A stretch of 64,000 nt of DNA from Dreissena polymorpha (Eukaryota; Mollusca; Bivalvia; Myida; Dreissenidae). The position numbers and the translations under genes are program-made. Every line of letters begins with the position of its first letter. Position 1 is the stretch's first letter. This document shows positions 24,836 to 36,704 of the stretch, piece by piece. The DNA lies in contig NC_068365.1 in the NCBI RefSeq assembly GCF_020536995.1, positions 34,656,567 to 34,720,566 of the forward strand. The letters run 5' to 3'. The notes under the pieces are model-generated. The model was not told the origin of the DNA and ran no database searches. It saw only the letters and a list, made by a program, of their open reading frames with translations.

Positions 24836-26020
24836 TTTAAATTAGCATATATACTGATATAATCATCTTTTGATAATGTTAATAAACAAAGATATCCTTT
24901 TCATGTTTGTTGAAGTATGATTGCAGTTTAATGACATGTATGATGCATATATTATTCTTTAGAGGTGAAAACCTTAAGGTTTATTGCTTAATCAACTAAT
25001 CAACAAACTAGTGTTGTATTACTTACGAACAAACAGGGAAATAAATAACAATTACTGTTTTCTCTTGATCTTAAACTCTTTATTCACTCACAATAGTTCA
25101 GTTATTGTCAACAGAATAAAAGGATTATCAAAGTTATAGTTTAGTGCTGGTAAATGCATAAACATACAAAACTAAATTGAAGGCATTTTTTGTAACCATC
25201 ACATTAGCAAAATAATTGTGGGTACAGTTTAGTGTTGAAATGGACATACGAAACATACAAAAACTTATGGGTCACTTTCTTCTTATCTATTTTATTTTAA
25301 ACTAAAGATTATTTTGAAAAATGTGCTCCTAAGTATCAACCATGAAAGATATACCATTTACATGAAATAAATTACTAAAAGTTGCTTATCATATAAATTT
25401 ACTTTTTAACATTTATGCTTTTTACTTACATGGGTTTAATTGTTTTACGATGTTTAATGAAACAGACCCAAGGTGCTAGTATTAAGTATATAGTACTTGG
25501 TTAAAGTTTACACAAATGCCTGTCTACTAAATATTTCTGTAAGAATGGTTGGCATCCATAAACTATTTAATGGACTAATTAGACACAATTGATTTACAGC
25601 AATCTCAACATAAGAGAATGAACAACAATCTCAACATAAGAGTACCTGTGAACCTGTAGCTGGATGTATGCTTCAACTCATGGACCACCTCTTTTTATGC
25701 ACAAATGTGTTTACGGGTTTTAATTTTAGATTTTTTGATCTGTTTTGTGAAATTGTGACGGCGAAGAAATTTTGATCTGACCACGGGGCCAAAAGTTATG
25801 GGTAAATAATTGGGTAAAATGGGTAAAAAACTCATTTTTCTAACAACATGCGACGCACATGATATTTTTTTTACCCAGGTGTCAGATCAAAATTCCAAAT
25901 AGTGCACCGTCGCGCATATGCTCATAGCTAACATGTGTGTAATTTTCAAGGTTCTAGTACTAATCGTGTACGAGGAGATAGTGGCCGACCACGCCCACCC
26001 AACATTTTTTATGTCCCCCA
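24836..26020. other. AT-rich non-coding stretch
   Basis: No exon or RNA gene is seen. 25590-25650 repeats 'CAATCTCAACATAAGAG' twice. 25740-25990 has repeat-like phrases ('ATTTTGATCTGACCACGGGG', 'GTGTCAGATCAAAATTCCAAA') whose GATCAAAATT parts form an inverted pair. Confidence 0.4.
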
Positions 26021-26745
26021 CTATAGTAGTGGAGGACATATTGTTTTTGCCCTGTCTGTTGGTCTGTTGGTCCGTTGGTCTGTTGGTCTGTCTGTTTGCG
26101 CCAACTTTAACATTTTGCAATAACTTTTGCTATATTGAAGATAGCAACTTCATATTTGGCATGCATGTGTATCTCATGAAGTTGCAGATTTTGAGTGGTG
26201 AAAGGTCAAGGTCATCCTTCAAGGTCAGAGGTCAAATATATATGTGGCCAAAATCGCTCATTTTATGAATACTTTTGCAATATTGAAGATAGCAACTTGA
26301 TATTTGGCATGCATGTGTATCTCATGGAGCTGCACATTTTGAGTGGTGAAAGGTCAAGGTCAAGGTCATCCTTCAAGGTCAGATGTCAAATATATGTGGC
26401 CAAAATCGCTTATTTTATGAATACTTTTACAATATTGAAGATAGCAACTTGATAATTGGCATGCATGTGCATCTCATGGAGCTGCACATTTTGAGTGGTG
26501 AAATGTCAAGGTCAAAGTCATCCTTCAAGGTCAGAGGTCAAATATATGTGGCCCAAATCGCTTATTTTATGAATACTTTTGCAATATTGAAGATAGCAAC
26601 TTGATATTTGGCATGCATGTGTATCTCATGGAGCTGCACATTTTGAGTGGTGAAAGGTCAAGGTCATCCTTCACAAGGTCAAGGTCATCCTACAAGGTCA
26701 AACATCATATAGGGGGACATTGTGTTTCACAAACACATCTTGTTT
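26020..26745 (+). repeat. Dispersed repeat with four internal ~150-bp tandem units
   Basis: Units begin with 'ACTTTTGCAATATTGAAGAT' near 26125, 26268, 26418 and 26573. Each runs through 'GGCATGCATGTGTATCTCAT' and 'CACATTTTGAGTGGTGAAA' to 'AAGGTCAAGGTCATCCTTCA'. The outer ends 'ATGTCCCCCACTATAG' and 'ATAGGGGGACATTGTGTTTC' are roughly inverted. The open frames it contains are by-products of the repeat. Confidence 0.85.
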
Positions 26746-26929
26746 AAACATAACTTCTTCATTTATTCACCAATTCACTTAAAAGTAATACCGAACATTT
26801 CTTATGACAACACGGTCTATCTCCATCCATGTCCACATTACACACCACAGGGCCATTGATAAAAGTAAAGGCAGCTTGGGTCCCGTCCTCTTTCAAATTT
26901 ATCGAGAGGTCCACGGGCACAACTTCCCC

Positions 26930-27190
26930 GTACCCTAATTTTTTTTCGTTCCAACAATTTTCGTACCCAATTTGTATTTCGTACCAAAATCTTTTTCTCG
27001 TACCCAACTTTTTTTTTCGTACAAATTTTTTTTACGTACCCACATTTTTGTTTTGCATAATTTTTTTGTACCCACATTTTTACGTACCCAATTTTGTTTC
27101 GTACCAAAATATTTTTCGTACCCATTTTGTTTTCTTACTCACATTTTTGTTCGTACCGAATTTTTTTTTAACATAATTATTTCGTACCCG
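26930..27190. repeat. Imperfect ~19-bp tandem repeat, TTTTTCGTACCCA
   Basis: About a dozen units of 'TTTTCGTACC(C/A)A' separated by T-rich spacers; the CGTACC box is kept while the T-run varies in length. Open frames on both strands through it are spurious. Confidence 0.8.
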
Positions 27191-27239
27191 AAATGGGAAT
27201 ACACGTCGGCCTCTGCCGCGCCACTTCAAGTTTATAATT

Positions 27240-29250
27240 GTCATAGGCATTCAGACAAAGAATAACAACCGTCACACACGATGCACGACGACATTTTAAT
27301 TTTTATTGCTAAATAATAATTACATTTATTTGACTCTTTTTCACTATTTAAAACAATGGCATTTTAATTTAAATATACTGAGCACAGAAAGGCATTTAAT
27401 TGACATATATTAACCAATGATTGGTACATAGGCATTTATACATGTAAGATGGTTAAATTTGCTTGTGTATGCAAGTCGCTTATCCTCTCAATCAAAATAA
27501 CTTATATCGAAGATCATAAACGTATTTATATCAAGATAATTAAACTAATTTTATAAAACATGTGAACTTGAACAAACGCATACTTACTTGTTTAAAATGT
27601 GACTTACTTCTTTCGACACATCACCTACCGGTAGTTACATTTTACTTAAAAGTGCATTTAATAATGTTTATTCGCTCAAGAATAGACTGTCTTATTCAAC
27701 GCAAACGCTATTTTCCTCAGGGATCGCCGAAACCCGAACCCCAAGTTTATAACCCATCCTACCCAGTCAACTCTAACACATAGACTCGTCCACTAAGTAA
27801 ACAACCACTGCCCATGCAAATTGTCGTTCTTTTACTAGCTCCTCGCATCACATGGTAGGTCGCGCTATGGTTTACAAGTTTACATTTACCACCCACCCTC
27901 CCACTTAATTTTTATTGTAACACGATGCTTGCCAGATTTTTGTTATATTCCAGTGTTGTCGAGAATTACGAGCTCCATTAGAAACCCACGTCGTCATGGC
28001 AGGGACTTATAACAGCGTACGGCACACCGTCAGTCTGCCCAATGATCTACTTAGTTCGGCCCCCGACGACAGGTTCCTGCGTAATTGACTGTACCAGTGT
28101 TAGCTAATTTGCTAAACTTTGATCAGTAAACTTTTATTAATATTGGTTGTTTTCGGGTACAGTTTTCCAGAGTTATTTTACATTCAGTGAAGTTTTATCT
28201 CTGGTTTTTACTCTGGCCTTGAAAACACCATTTTATGGTAACGAATAGAAGTGATGTATAGGCATAGTTTCCACGAACACACTTCCCGCTTGTCACGGGG
28301 AATAAACATTATGTACTTAAATTTCCCGCCGTTCTCGGGGAAACCTGTATAATACAATTGATCCCAGCCTTGACATTATTATGCCAAACCTTTAAGATAA
28401 TAAATTGCGTAGTTAAACTGTTTGGCGTTAGTCGTTGAATAAAATGTCGTAAATAATTAGCATTTAGACATAATGACACTCGTCTTTTCAAACTTTAAAC
28501 TAATAGCGGCTTAATTAAAAATATAGCGTTGTTTTCGGCGTATTTGACGTTTGGACTACATAACATATGATAATGTATGCAGCGGTCTATATTAAAGCGG
28601 CGCGATTATCAATCGTGTACTGACATGCCAGTCATTAAATAAACTGCATTACAGTATTTGTCAGGGATATAAATACTAAATAAACTTATCGACCTTATCT
28701 TTATTATTTTATTGAATCTGTATGTAAATCAAGTATTTTGCTTTCTTATTTTGTTGATTTATTACTTAAGTTTTTTATAAATAGTTTAACAATTACAAAA
28801 CGACAAGGATTGAGCGAACAATTAACAACCTTTGCTGATGATCACCCGATCATTCTAATGTTAATCTCTGTACACTGTTCGCATGTGAAAAACTTCCAAA
28901 TTTAACCCTTTTCAAAATGATCTTTTGTATGCAATAAATCAAATTGAATGGTATTGCAATGAAAAAAATATCGATTGTAAGTATAAACCGCACCATCTTT
29001 AACACACACACTTGTGTATAATTCGAGTGAATCGTTTTTGTTGTGTGTTTTTTTCTCCACAAACACATGCAGCGAGTATTGACTGACGGTCGTTTATAGA
29101 ATCTTTCAGACACCTATTACAAATGACACAATTTTTCGCACAATACATTTCTTTTTTAAAATACTGAGTCGACACAAATTATGCATTTGTTCTGGTGTGG
29201 GGCCGCTGTTTGACCTGCTTCTATTTCTGTTGAACAATTAAACCGTGTCC
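27240..29250. other. AT-rich stretch without a recognised gene
   Basis: A short open frame at 27996-28088 starts MAGTYNSVRHTVSLPNDLL in a good Kozak context and in a locally GC-richer patch (27950-28090), but nothing else supports it as a gene. Otherwise no exon, RNA gene or repeat family is evident. Confidence 0.4.
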
Positions 29251-29307
29251 TTAACTTGACGTCAATGCGCCGCTTTAATGGACGCGTTAACTTAGTTTTA
29301 GGGCAAT

Positions 29308-29390
29308 CACGTGTTCAAATATCCATGAATCGTAACGAATCTTCGCTGGCGTACGTACATAAAAGAGCCCCCGCGCGAACAGGAACGTCA
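29308..29390 (+). promoter_or_regulatory. Core promoter of Kazal gene 2
   Basis: CACGTG at 29308-29313, CATAAAAG at 29358-29365 and the conserved 'GAGCCCCCGCGCGAACAGGA' leader precede the ATG at 29409, in the same spacing as in the two first-exon copies of Kazal gene 1. Confidence 0.65.
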
Positions 29391-29408
29391 AAACGCTCAC
29401 GACGCAAA

Positions 29409-32400
29409 ATGAACGGGTTCGCACTTTGTTTGCTGGTGATATTGGCAGGTAAGTGCTGTGGCTTTTCTTTATATTTGAGACTATTTTTGTTGAGAATGCT
29501 AATTACCATAATAATATTCATAATAACAATAATATTGCGTTGTACGATATTACTACGATTTATGTTTGAATAAAAGAATTGTCGGTATTTTATCTTTTTA
29601 AAACATAAAAATAAAAATATGAAAGTGCTAAGATCGCAAGAGCTTTAATATGTATTCAGAAATGCGGATAAATCGCGAACATCTGTCGTATTGGGTCTTT
29701 TTGTAACTGCAAACTCGTGCACTTTTAAACTGCATAGAATTTGCTATGCAGTATACATTTTGAATCTTACCATTTTTTAATATTTATAAAAACAATCAAG
29801 AATATGCATGGTATTAAATGTGCTCAAGGCATTATATGCTGTGGAAAATTGTCTTATATATTGCACTCACTTTTGAATTGCTTCTGGGTTGTATTTGCGT
29901 TAACTACAATAGATTATGGTCGTTCTCGTTATAAACTAAGTTCAGTAGTATAGTCGCTTCACATGACTGTGTTTGTTGCGTTATTACAGCAAACACTAAA
30001 CTTCAATGAAGATCCGTTCACATAACCTGTAGCATAGTGTGCATTTAAGAGTATGTCAAATAAAACACAGTACACCAAGAGCCGTAACTGTTAATAAACT
30101 TTTTTGAAAAATAAATCAAACATTAAAATCAACGGGCGAATATCGCATTAAAATCCAACCAGCTAAGTGTAAAAAAGCAACACTTGGTAAAAGTTTGTCA
30201 TAAGTATTGTGTGATGACGATCAGTTTATTTGACAGTGTCGCGTGTACCGCAGGGCGCTGTGATCAGCGAGATGTGTCTCATTGACTGTTTGCGTGATTG
30301 GTTTGAGATTTATGGGCACTCATCGAGCAAGACAAAGACATTCATTGGCGTAAGCGTTAAGCGCAGTTCATGACTTAATGATGACTTGACCAAAGATACA
30401 AGATAAAAAATATTTTATGCTTACGATTAACATTTTTAATCATTATTATATTATTATCAGTATTATTAAAATTATAACGTAACGTACTCATATATTTCAG
30501 CTGATGCTGTTAGATCACAGGGTCCTCCCACCCAGACAAAGAAGGGAATCCGACCTGGACGACCCAATGACAACACTGATCGGGGACTTCCTTCCGGAGC
30601 GGATGTTCCAGACGGCACTCGGTTCGCTCCCGCCCCAACCCAAACACGCGCAGGAGCTGTTCCACCCACAGCCGGCCGACCAGCTCCACCAGCCGCTGCA
30701 GGTCCAGCATCACCAGCCGGCGCCGCACCGGTTCTATCCGGTCCTCCTCCTCCCGCCCGCCGACCTGCACCACCCGCTGCCCCGGCCGGACGCCCCAATG
30801 ACAACACTGATCGGGGACTTCCTTCCGGAGCGGATGTTCCAGACGGCACTCGGTTCGCTCCCGCCCCAACCCAAACACGCGCCGGACCTCCTCCTGCCGG
30901 CCCTCCTGCTGCTGGATCACCACCACCGGCAGGAGCTGTTCCACCCACAGCCGGCCGACCAGCTCCACCAGCCGCTGCAGGTTCAGCATCACCAGCCGGC
31001 GCCGCCCCGGTTCTATCCGGTCCTCCTCCTCCCGCCCGCCGACCTGCACCACCCGCTGCCCCGGCCGGACGCCCCAATGACAACACTGATCGGGGACTTC
31101 CTTCTGGCGCCGATGTTCCCGATGGCACTCGCACCCGCTCCGGACCACCGCCGCCGTCTTTCCGTGCCGCTTCTGCTCTTCCCGCTGCTCCTGCTGGACC
31201 GGTTGCCCCTTCACGCTCCGCAGCTTTCTTCAACTACCTCGCACCAGCTGCCCCAGCGGTTCCTGCCATGCCATGCGAGGCCTTTTGTGATATGACGTCA
31301 TACAAGCCCGTCTGCAGTATCAATGGCAACCAGTATGACAATGACTGCCTGCGTGAATGCGCGTGAGTACTTCATTAAGTCCAGCTGTTAATGTCGTCTT
31401 AAATGTGTTTCTTTCTACACAATTCTTCATATACAATATTTGAAATATAATTTTGAAAGACAAAATCCTTTAAAATACACTTTGTCTGTCCAATACTTGT
31501 TAATATTCTCCATTGAGAGCAAGCGTTGTTTGTATAAGACTGAAGGAAATATTCGTATAATCGCACGTTGAGTATCATCGCATCTTTGTTAAATATGTTA
31601 ATCGAGCACTTTCCCGTTCTGCATCGCATTTTTTTAAATCGCCACTCTACTGTACTATAAAGCACATTATAACGATTATCAAAACTGTTTCCATCTTCAG
31701 CGGAGAGCCCCGCCAATGCGAGAACCCTTGTCCCTGCAACGCATCACCAGTCGTGTACGCGGACACCCCGATCGTCAGCGAGTGTCCATTCTGCCCCCAG
31801 GATTGGGACCCAGTATGCATCGACAACGAGGAAACCGTCCAGAACGAATGCATTGCAAAATGCCAGTATGTATTTCCACACTATGAGTATCGCGTAAAGT
31901 GTCTTAAATATTAATCTGTGCAGTTCACATAGGATAATTCGAAAAGACACTTTCCGCATAGACTGGATTTTTGTTTACAAGATGCTTTCTTTGAACGAAA
32001 AAATTCATTAAAGCCGAAAGTGTCGTTCCTGATTAGAATGCGCGCGGACTGGTACGACGCTTTACGCACATGCATTATACCCCGTTTTCACAGAGCCAAG
32101 CGCATGTGCATTTTAGCGTGTGTTTTATTTTCACAGCAACCGTTTAGTATATCCTAATGCTTCATTACTGAATCATCTGTCAACATTATACAAACCAATA
32201 TTTCATGTCTTTGTCATGCAATCGATCTTAAAATTCTAATTGCAATCTCTATTTCAATTTATGATTAACACCTAAATGCATATGTATTTCTCAAGTAGTC
32301 GTCTATGGATTCTATTTTGTACTCAAATACGTAGTGGTTTCGACGTTCTAATACGAGAAACCATGCTCGCTTTTTAGTTTCTCTGCCTCCGTATCATATT

Positions 32401-34817
32401 TTCTGTCGGACAAAGTTTGTATGTCAATGCAAATATATGATCAGCTTCCGCACTAACGCACCTACAATACGTCTAGCGCGATTTCTGCCATCCACATCGC
32501 ATCACCGTGATTCAGCCCAGAGTGAACAATTACTATCTCACCACGATACACCGTTAAACACGGTGATTTCGCCGTGGCGAATTGCGGTGTCAGTCTCTGC
32601 GTTATCGGGAAATTGATGTCACGGTGGACCACCATGATCGCGGTGACCACCGCGGCCTCGGTGGTTCGCTGTGAAATACAGGTAAATGTGTCGATATTGC
32701 AGACCGTATAATTTTTGCAAAGTTCTAGAATGTTTTGTTACATTTGTATGTACATTTGTATACATTGTAACTTGATTGTTAACAATCGTCATTATTTTCT
32801 ATTGTTTACCCTGGTTCCAGAATCATTTGACATGTCGTACATCGAGCGTGATGTACTTTATATTTTGTATGTACAGTTTCTGCGTGAAGATTTATGTGTT
32901 GTTTATTTTAAAGAATTGTTTGTTTTTGTTAAAATTTCGGAAATGCCTTATCGTTTGTGCACGTATATCTTGCGTTATCCGGACAAACGGCACCCGGACA
33001 GTCGGCACCCAGTGTTTTTTTGCATACGCGGACAGTCGGCACCCTGTAAATTTGTCGACCAGGACAATCGGCACCCGATTTAATTTTATACCCGGACAAA
33101 CGGCACCCGATTTAATTGTATACCCGAACAAACGGCACCCGCTTAAATGCGATCGGTAAAGCCCGTCAGCAGCTTGTTGAACTAATTCGTTTAATCCGCT
33201 AATTGCTTTGGTGAAAGAGATGATGAATAAATCCCGTCAACAAACCGTGTTATCAAACCAAGTCGAAGTCCAAAATTGTATAGCATAAACATAATACAAT
33301 GTTACAGCACAATAAATAGTAGTGGCATAATATAAGTGTGGATTGATTAACGTTATCTGCTAATTGGTTTAATAACACCTCTAAACAATTTACAAATATC
33401 AAAGACAATTGAGCTGAATAGAATTAACAGGTCATCTTGTTAAATATACACGATATTTTACCGAGCGGAGCTGTCTTTTTTATTAAGATCGGATTAAGAT
33501 GTTCGTGTGTCGTACGAATAAATATCGTTGCAGGAAATTAAAATGATCCGTTGCCAAACGAAAGTACGGTTGACATTAAATGCATGATTTTTCTCTTTAC
33601 GCGATATTGTGTTAGTATGTTGATGCTGCATCAACATTTCTTAAAATTGACAAGAACAAATGGCGATTATTTTTTCCGACGACATAAACACAAGTTTGCC
33701 TCTACAAGTTCTCCGGAGAGTGCACAACGCGCGCAAATCGGGCCATCAAGCAGAAAAAATCGGTATCGAGATTGCTGTGTACACACTCGACCCGATTTTT
33801 AAATGTTCCGAATTGCAATTTTTGTTCACAAAACGTTTAATCGTCGTCGCTTGTTTTAATCAATTACAAGCTAGAATCGATTTAAAATTAAAACCGGTGC
33901 ATCCGATGTATTACTTCAAGCGCGGCCGATCAACCTCACCATTACCCAAACAAAATATATGTACATGTTTACGATATATACTTTGAAAACACCACAATAC
34001 ACGGAGATGGTACTTTTTATCGCAACGATTCTTTCCATATATATAGCTATGACAAGGTACTTTAAATAGCGTGCCGATTGTCTGGGTGCCGTTTGTCCGG
34101 ATACCGCAAGCTATACGTGTCCAAACGAGAAAGCATTGCCGAAATTTTAACAAAAACTAACAATTCTTCAAATACACAACAAGTAAATCTTCGCGCAGAA
34201 ACTGTAGAAACAAAACATTAAGCACATCACGCTCGATGTACGACATGTCAAATGATTCCGGAACGAGGGTAAACAATAGAAAATAATGACGATTGTTAAC
34301 AATCAAGTTACAATGTATACAAATGTACATACAAATGTAACAACACATTCTAGAACTTTGCAAAAATTATACGGTCTGCAATATCGAAATATACATGTTC
34401 ATTCACATGTACATGTATTTCTCCGCGAACCACCGAGGCCGAGGTGGTCCACCGCGATCATGGTGGTCCACGATGAGATCGATTTCCCGATAACGCCCGC
34501 GGTGTTCAGCCACTGTCGACGCGATCTATCATGATGGAAACACCTTCCGATCGCGGTGATTTTCCACGCTCACAAAAATTGTCCACGGTGGGAGTGAGGT
34601 GGATGGCAGAAATCGCGCTAGACGTAGTGTAACTCGATTGATACTATTTCTGAGAACACTATACTAGCAATCTATATATTAACCATATAAAAGTTGTATA
34701 TACGTTTCAATTAAATGTGTAGATAGTTGGGATTTTTAGTAAGTTCAACTGTGAAAAAATTTGCTGTCTATTTTCAGGGGCAAGACAATCACGTGCTCTT
34801 CTTCATGCCCCTGCTAA
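29409..34817 (+). CDS. Kazal gene 2: secreted Pro/Ala-rich protein with two Kazal-like domains
   Basis: Exons 29409-29448, 30501-31362, 31701-31865 and 34778-34817 join in phase into 1107 nt, 368 residues. The signal peptide is identical to that of gene 1. Exon 2 is longer because the PNDNTDRGLPSGADVPDG module occurs three times, each followed by a Pro/Ala-rich spacer (APxPTQTRAG...PPAAGxPxPPAGA). Then come two six-Cys Kazal-like domains (CEAFCDMTSYKPVCSINGNQ and CPFCPQDWDPVCIDNEETVQ) and the same TCSSSCPC end. Exon 3 is five codons shorter than in gene 1. Intron 3 carries a 2.2-kb long-inverted-repeat element and a MITE but both splice sites are intact. The reading frame is open throughout, so this copy looks functional. 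The role is probably extracellular protease inhibition or a matrix role, inferred from the domains only. Confidence 0.88.
30563..31135 (+). repeat. In-frame internal repeats of Kazal gene 2 exon 2
   Basis: 'CCAATGACAACACTGATCGG' starts three successive modules near 30565, 30796 and 31075, with periods of about 231 and 279 bp (multiples of three). The modules are almost identical at DNA level, which suggests recent unequal crossing-over. Gene 1 has two such modules, the second more diverged. Confidence 0.85.
31885..32097. repeat. Hairpin MITE, GTCGTCCC family, in intron 3 of Kazal gene 2
   Basis: It runs from 'GCGTAAAGTGTCTTAAATAT' through 'AGCCGAAAGTGTCGTTCCTG' to 'CTTTACGCACATGCATTATA' and 'TTTTCACAGAGCC', the same order as the copy at 15370-15605 but more diverged. 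Confidence 0.75.
32465..34629. mobile_element. Non-autonomous element with ~0.55-kb terminal inverted repeats
   Basis: The left arm begins 'CAATACGTCTAGCGCGATTT' and the right arm ends with the inverse 'AAATCGCGCTAGACGTAGTG'; both ends abut TA (32463-32464, 34630-34631), compatible with a TA target duplication. The arms stay alignable for about 550 bp, including 'GACCACCATGATCGCGGTG', 'GCAGACCGTATAATTTTTGC', 'AACAATCGTCATTATTTTCT' and 'GACATGTCGTACATCGAGCG'. Near the inner end of the left arm is a ~32-bp tandem unit 'CCGGACAAACGGCACCCG' (32985-33145). The middle encodes nothing recognisable, so the transposase would be supplied elsewhere. Confidence 0.85.
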
Positions 34818-35590
34818 AACCATCCGGGACACGTGGCTCAGATCACATGATCAAGATGGCGGATGTGGTGAAGACTCGTGCTCTGTTGTTAATATACCAG
34901 TATCGATATTTTTAAGCCGTATGCATGTATTTATTGGAGTATCAAAAAGAGAAAAGATGTTCAGCTGAGTTTTGTTTTTTCATTAATACATCGAAATAAA
35001 AATGAAATACGTCTTTTACATCAATTACGTTCTTGTATTACTATATCGCTGTGGTTAGCTGAGCGATTAGCATCACTATTTAAAGCACCACTCCCCAGAA
35101 AATGTAACAATGTTTTTCATTTGGCATAAGTTATATTGAATTTTAATAACGCGTATTCCACTTAAAATGTAGGCACAGAAATAGAAACGTGCTTAAAATA
35201 AAATATTGCTATACGCGAACAAAATATGAATCATCATATATATATGTTACATGTCGTCTTGTTTTTATTGATTCATTTTAACATGCTAATGTTTGTGTTT
35301 CGTTTTAAACCCCACACGTAGAGGAGCTGGGTTCTTTAGTAACAACAGAAAATGAAGTCTTACACAATTTACGAAACTAGACACAATTTCCCATAAAATA
35401 ACACTTTTTTAGAGTCCATTTTGATGTACTCTTATGTTGTGGGTGGAAACTGGAGTACCCGAAGAGAACCACATCTGTTCGGTCATGAATAAGTCTATCG
35501 CACACTAACTTGATCCGAAAACACACAAACAACTCAACAACATCAACGACATGTTTCGAGAATATTGTTTTCTTCGAAAAGTGATATTGT
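34818..35590. other. Intergenic region between Kazal gene 2 and the 7TM gene
   Basis: It starts with the probable 3' UTR of Kazal gene 2 (shared 'GATCACATGATCAAGATGGC' block, AATAAA near 34997). The rest has no recognised gene. The two genes converge, so the end of the 7TM transcript also lies here. Confidence 0.5.
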
Positions 35591-35596
35591 CAATCA

Positions 35597-36701
35597 CTAG
35601 CTAGAACGGATCACCGTTTCTTTTATCTCCTCGCGGAGTGTTTCGCACCTCTCCCAGTGTAGGACGCACTTTAAACATGGGCGTATAAATAGGACGACGT
35701 CGAACAAGAGTCCTATATATTCAGAAGTCATATGAATCTGTGTTAGTAATATGATAATACCTGTAATTGTGATAATCAAATCCATATAGGATCCAGATAT
35801 AAGGTCTCTAGCAATGTCGTTCAGGTGTGCATTGTCTAAATGCGACACTTTAGGCCGCAGTTTTGCATGCTTCCTGTCAATTTGTGGGTACCTCGTCGAT
35901 TGACCAACATTCAGATATGAGTTTGGTCTGTTGGACTCAACATTTCCAGGAACACTGACGGCCCGCCTTTCTATTTTACTTTTGCGGGAAACCCGATACT
36001 GTTGAGCTCCCATGGAAAAATTACGACAGGGTATTGCTTTTTGAAAAACAGTTGTCCTTTCTTTTTAGTTGGCTGACTGTTGCGCGTTTTGCCGGTGTAA
36101 CTTTGTGTGCACCACAACGAATTCGTATCTGAATTCCCGTGAATATCGCGATAGACAACGTCATCTGGGCTCCAGTTAACGCTGTTATTATAGAGACAAG
36201 CATTCCATTATTCCCAAAACAGTTTCCGTTAATTCCCGCGATAGTCTTAGGCGAATGAGCTGGTGCCATCACATTTAAAGGGAGACACACCACAATTATT
36301 GACAACAACAACACAAGTCCGTGTACACATAATAGCATTTGGAAGGAAATAATGTCGGATCTGCCGAATAGGAATGTACGGCACCGAGCAATGAACAGGA
36401 AGAGCGTTTGAAGAATGTCGACGGCAACTGCTGTAATATAGACCTGGATACATATGTCGCACACGAGTGGGTGGATTTCGATGAAGTCTTCTAGTATGCC
36501 AACTGTCACCAGAGTTAATCCAGCTACCCCTTGAAACAAGACACTGGATGCTACAAACGCAGCGTTATGTAAACACTGGCATGCCGCTGGCCCTTTCTTT
36601 TTAAGCCTTAATGCGCCACATGTTAACAAAGTCGCAGTAAACATATTCCATATCTGAATAAATATCATAAATAGTAAAGCTCCGAAATGTAGTGGAACCA
36701 T
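35597..36701 (-). CDS. Seven-transmembrane receptor-like gene with one frame break in the third inner loop
   Basis: A single coding block reads in two frames. 36701-36021 gives five hydrophobic segments: residues ~5-31, 46-70, 80-105, 118-142 and 163-190. 36013-35597 gives the third inner loop, rich in Lys/Arg, and two more segments (YMDLIITITGIIILLTQIHM and LLFDVVLFIRPCLKCVLHW). The frames overlap near 36030-36045 beside a T5 and an A5 run, so a one-base assembly error would explain the break as well as real decay. The joined length would be about 360 residues, typical for a class A-like GPCR. The usual DRY (here IARCRTF) and NPxxY motifs are not evident, so it is a divergent or orphan type. 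An in-frame TAA lies 12 codons before the ATG at 36701, which fixes the start. Confidence 0.65.
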
Positions 36702-36704
36702 TGT

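Noticed and set aside
26838-27176. Open frames full of Phe/Tyr or Lys over the CGTACC array
   Set aside because: Low-complexity repeat translation, present on both strands.
27996-28088. 30-codon small protein MAGTYNSVRHTVSLPNDLL...
   Set aside because: Good start context only; no splice partner, homologue or repeat supports it.
30472-31295. Open frames of 230-260 codons in other frames of Kazal gene 2 exon 2
   Set aside because: GC-rich, repetitive exon sequence lacks stops in several frames. Only the frame that splices in phase with the signal peptide and Kazal exons is supported.
32715-34363. Open frames MQSSRMFCYICMYICIHCN... seen in opposite strands
   Set aside because: The same frame appears in both arms because the arms are inverted copies. 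There are no protein family features, and the arms look non-coding.
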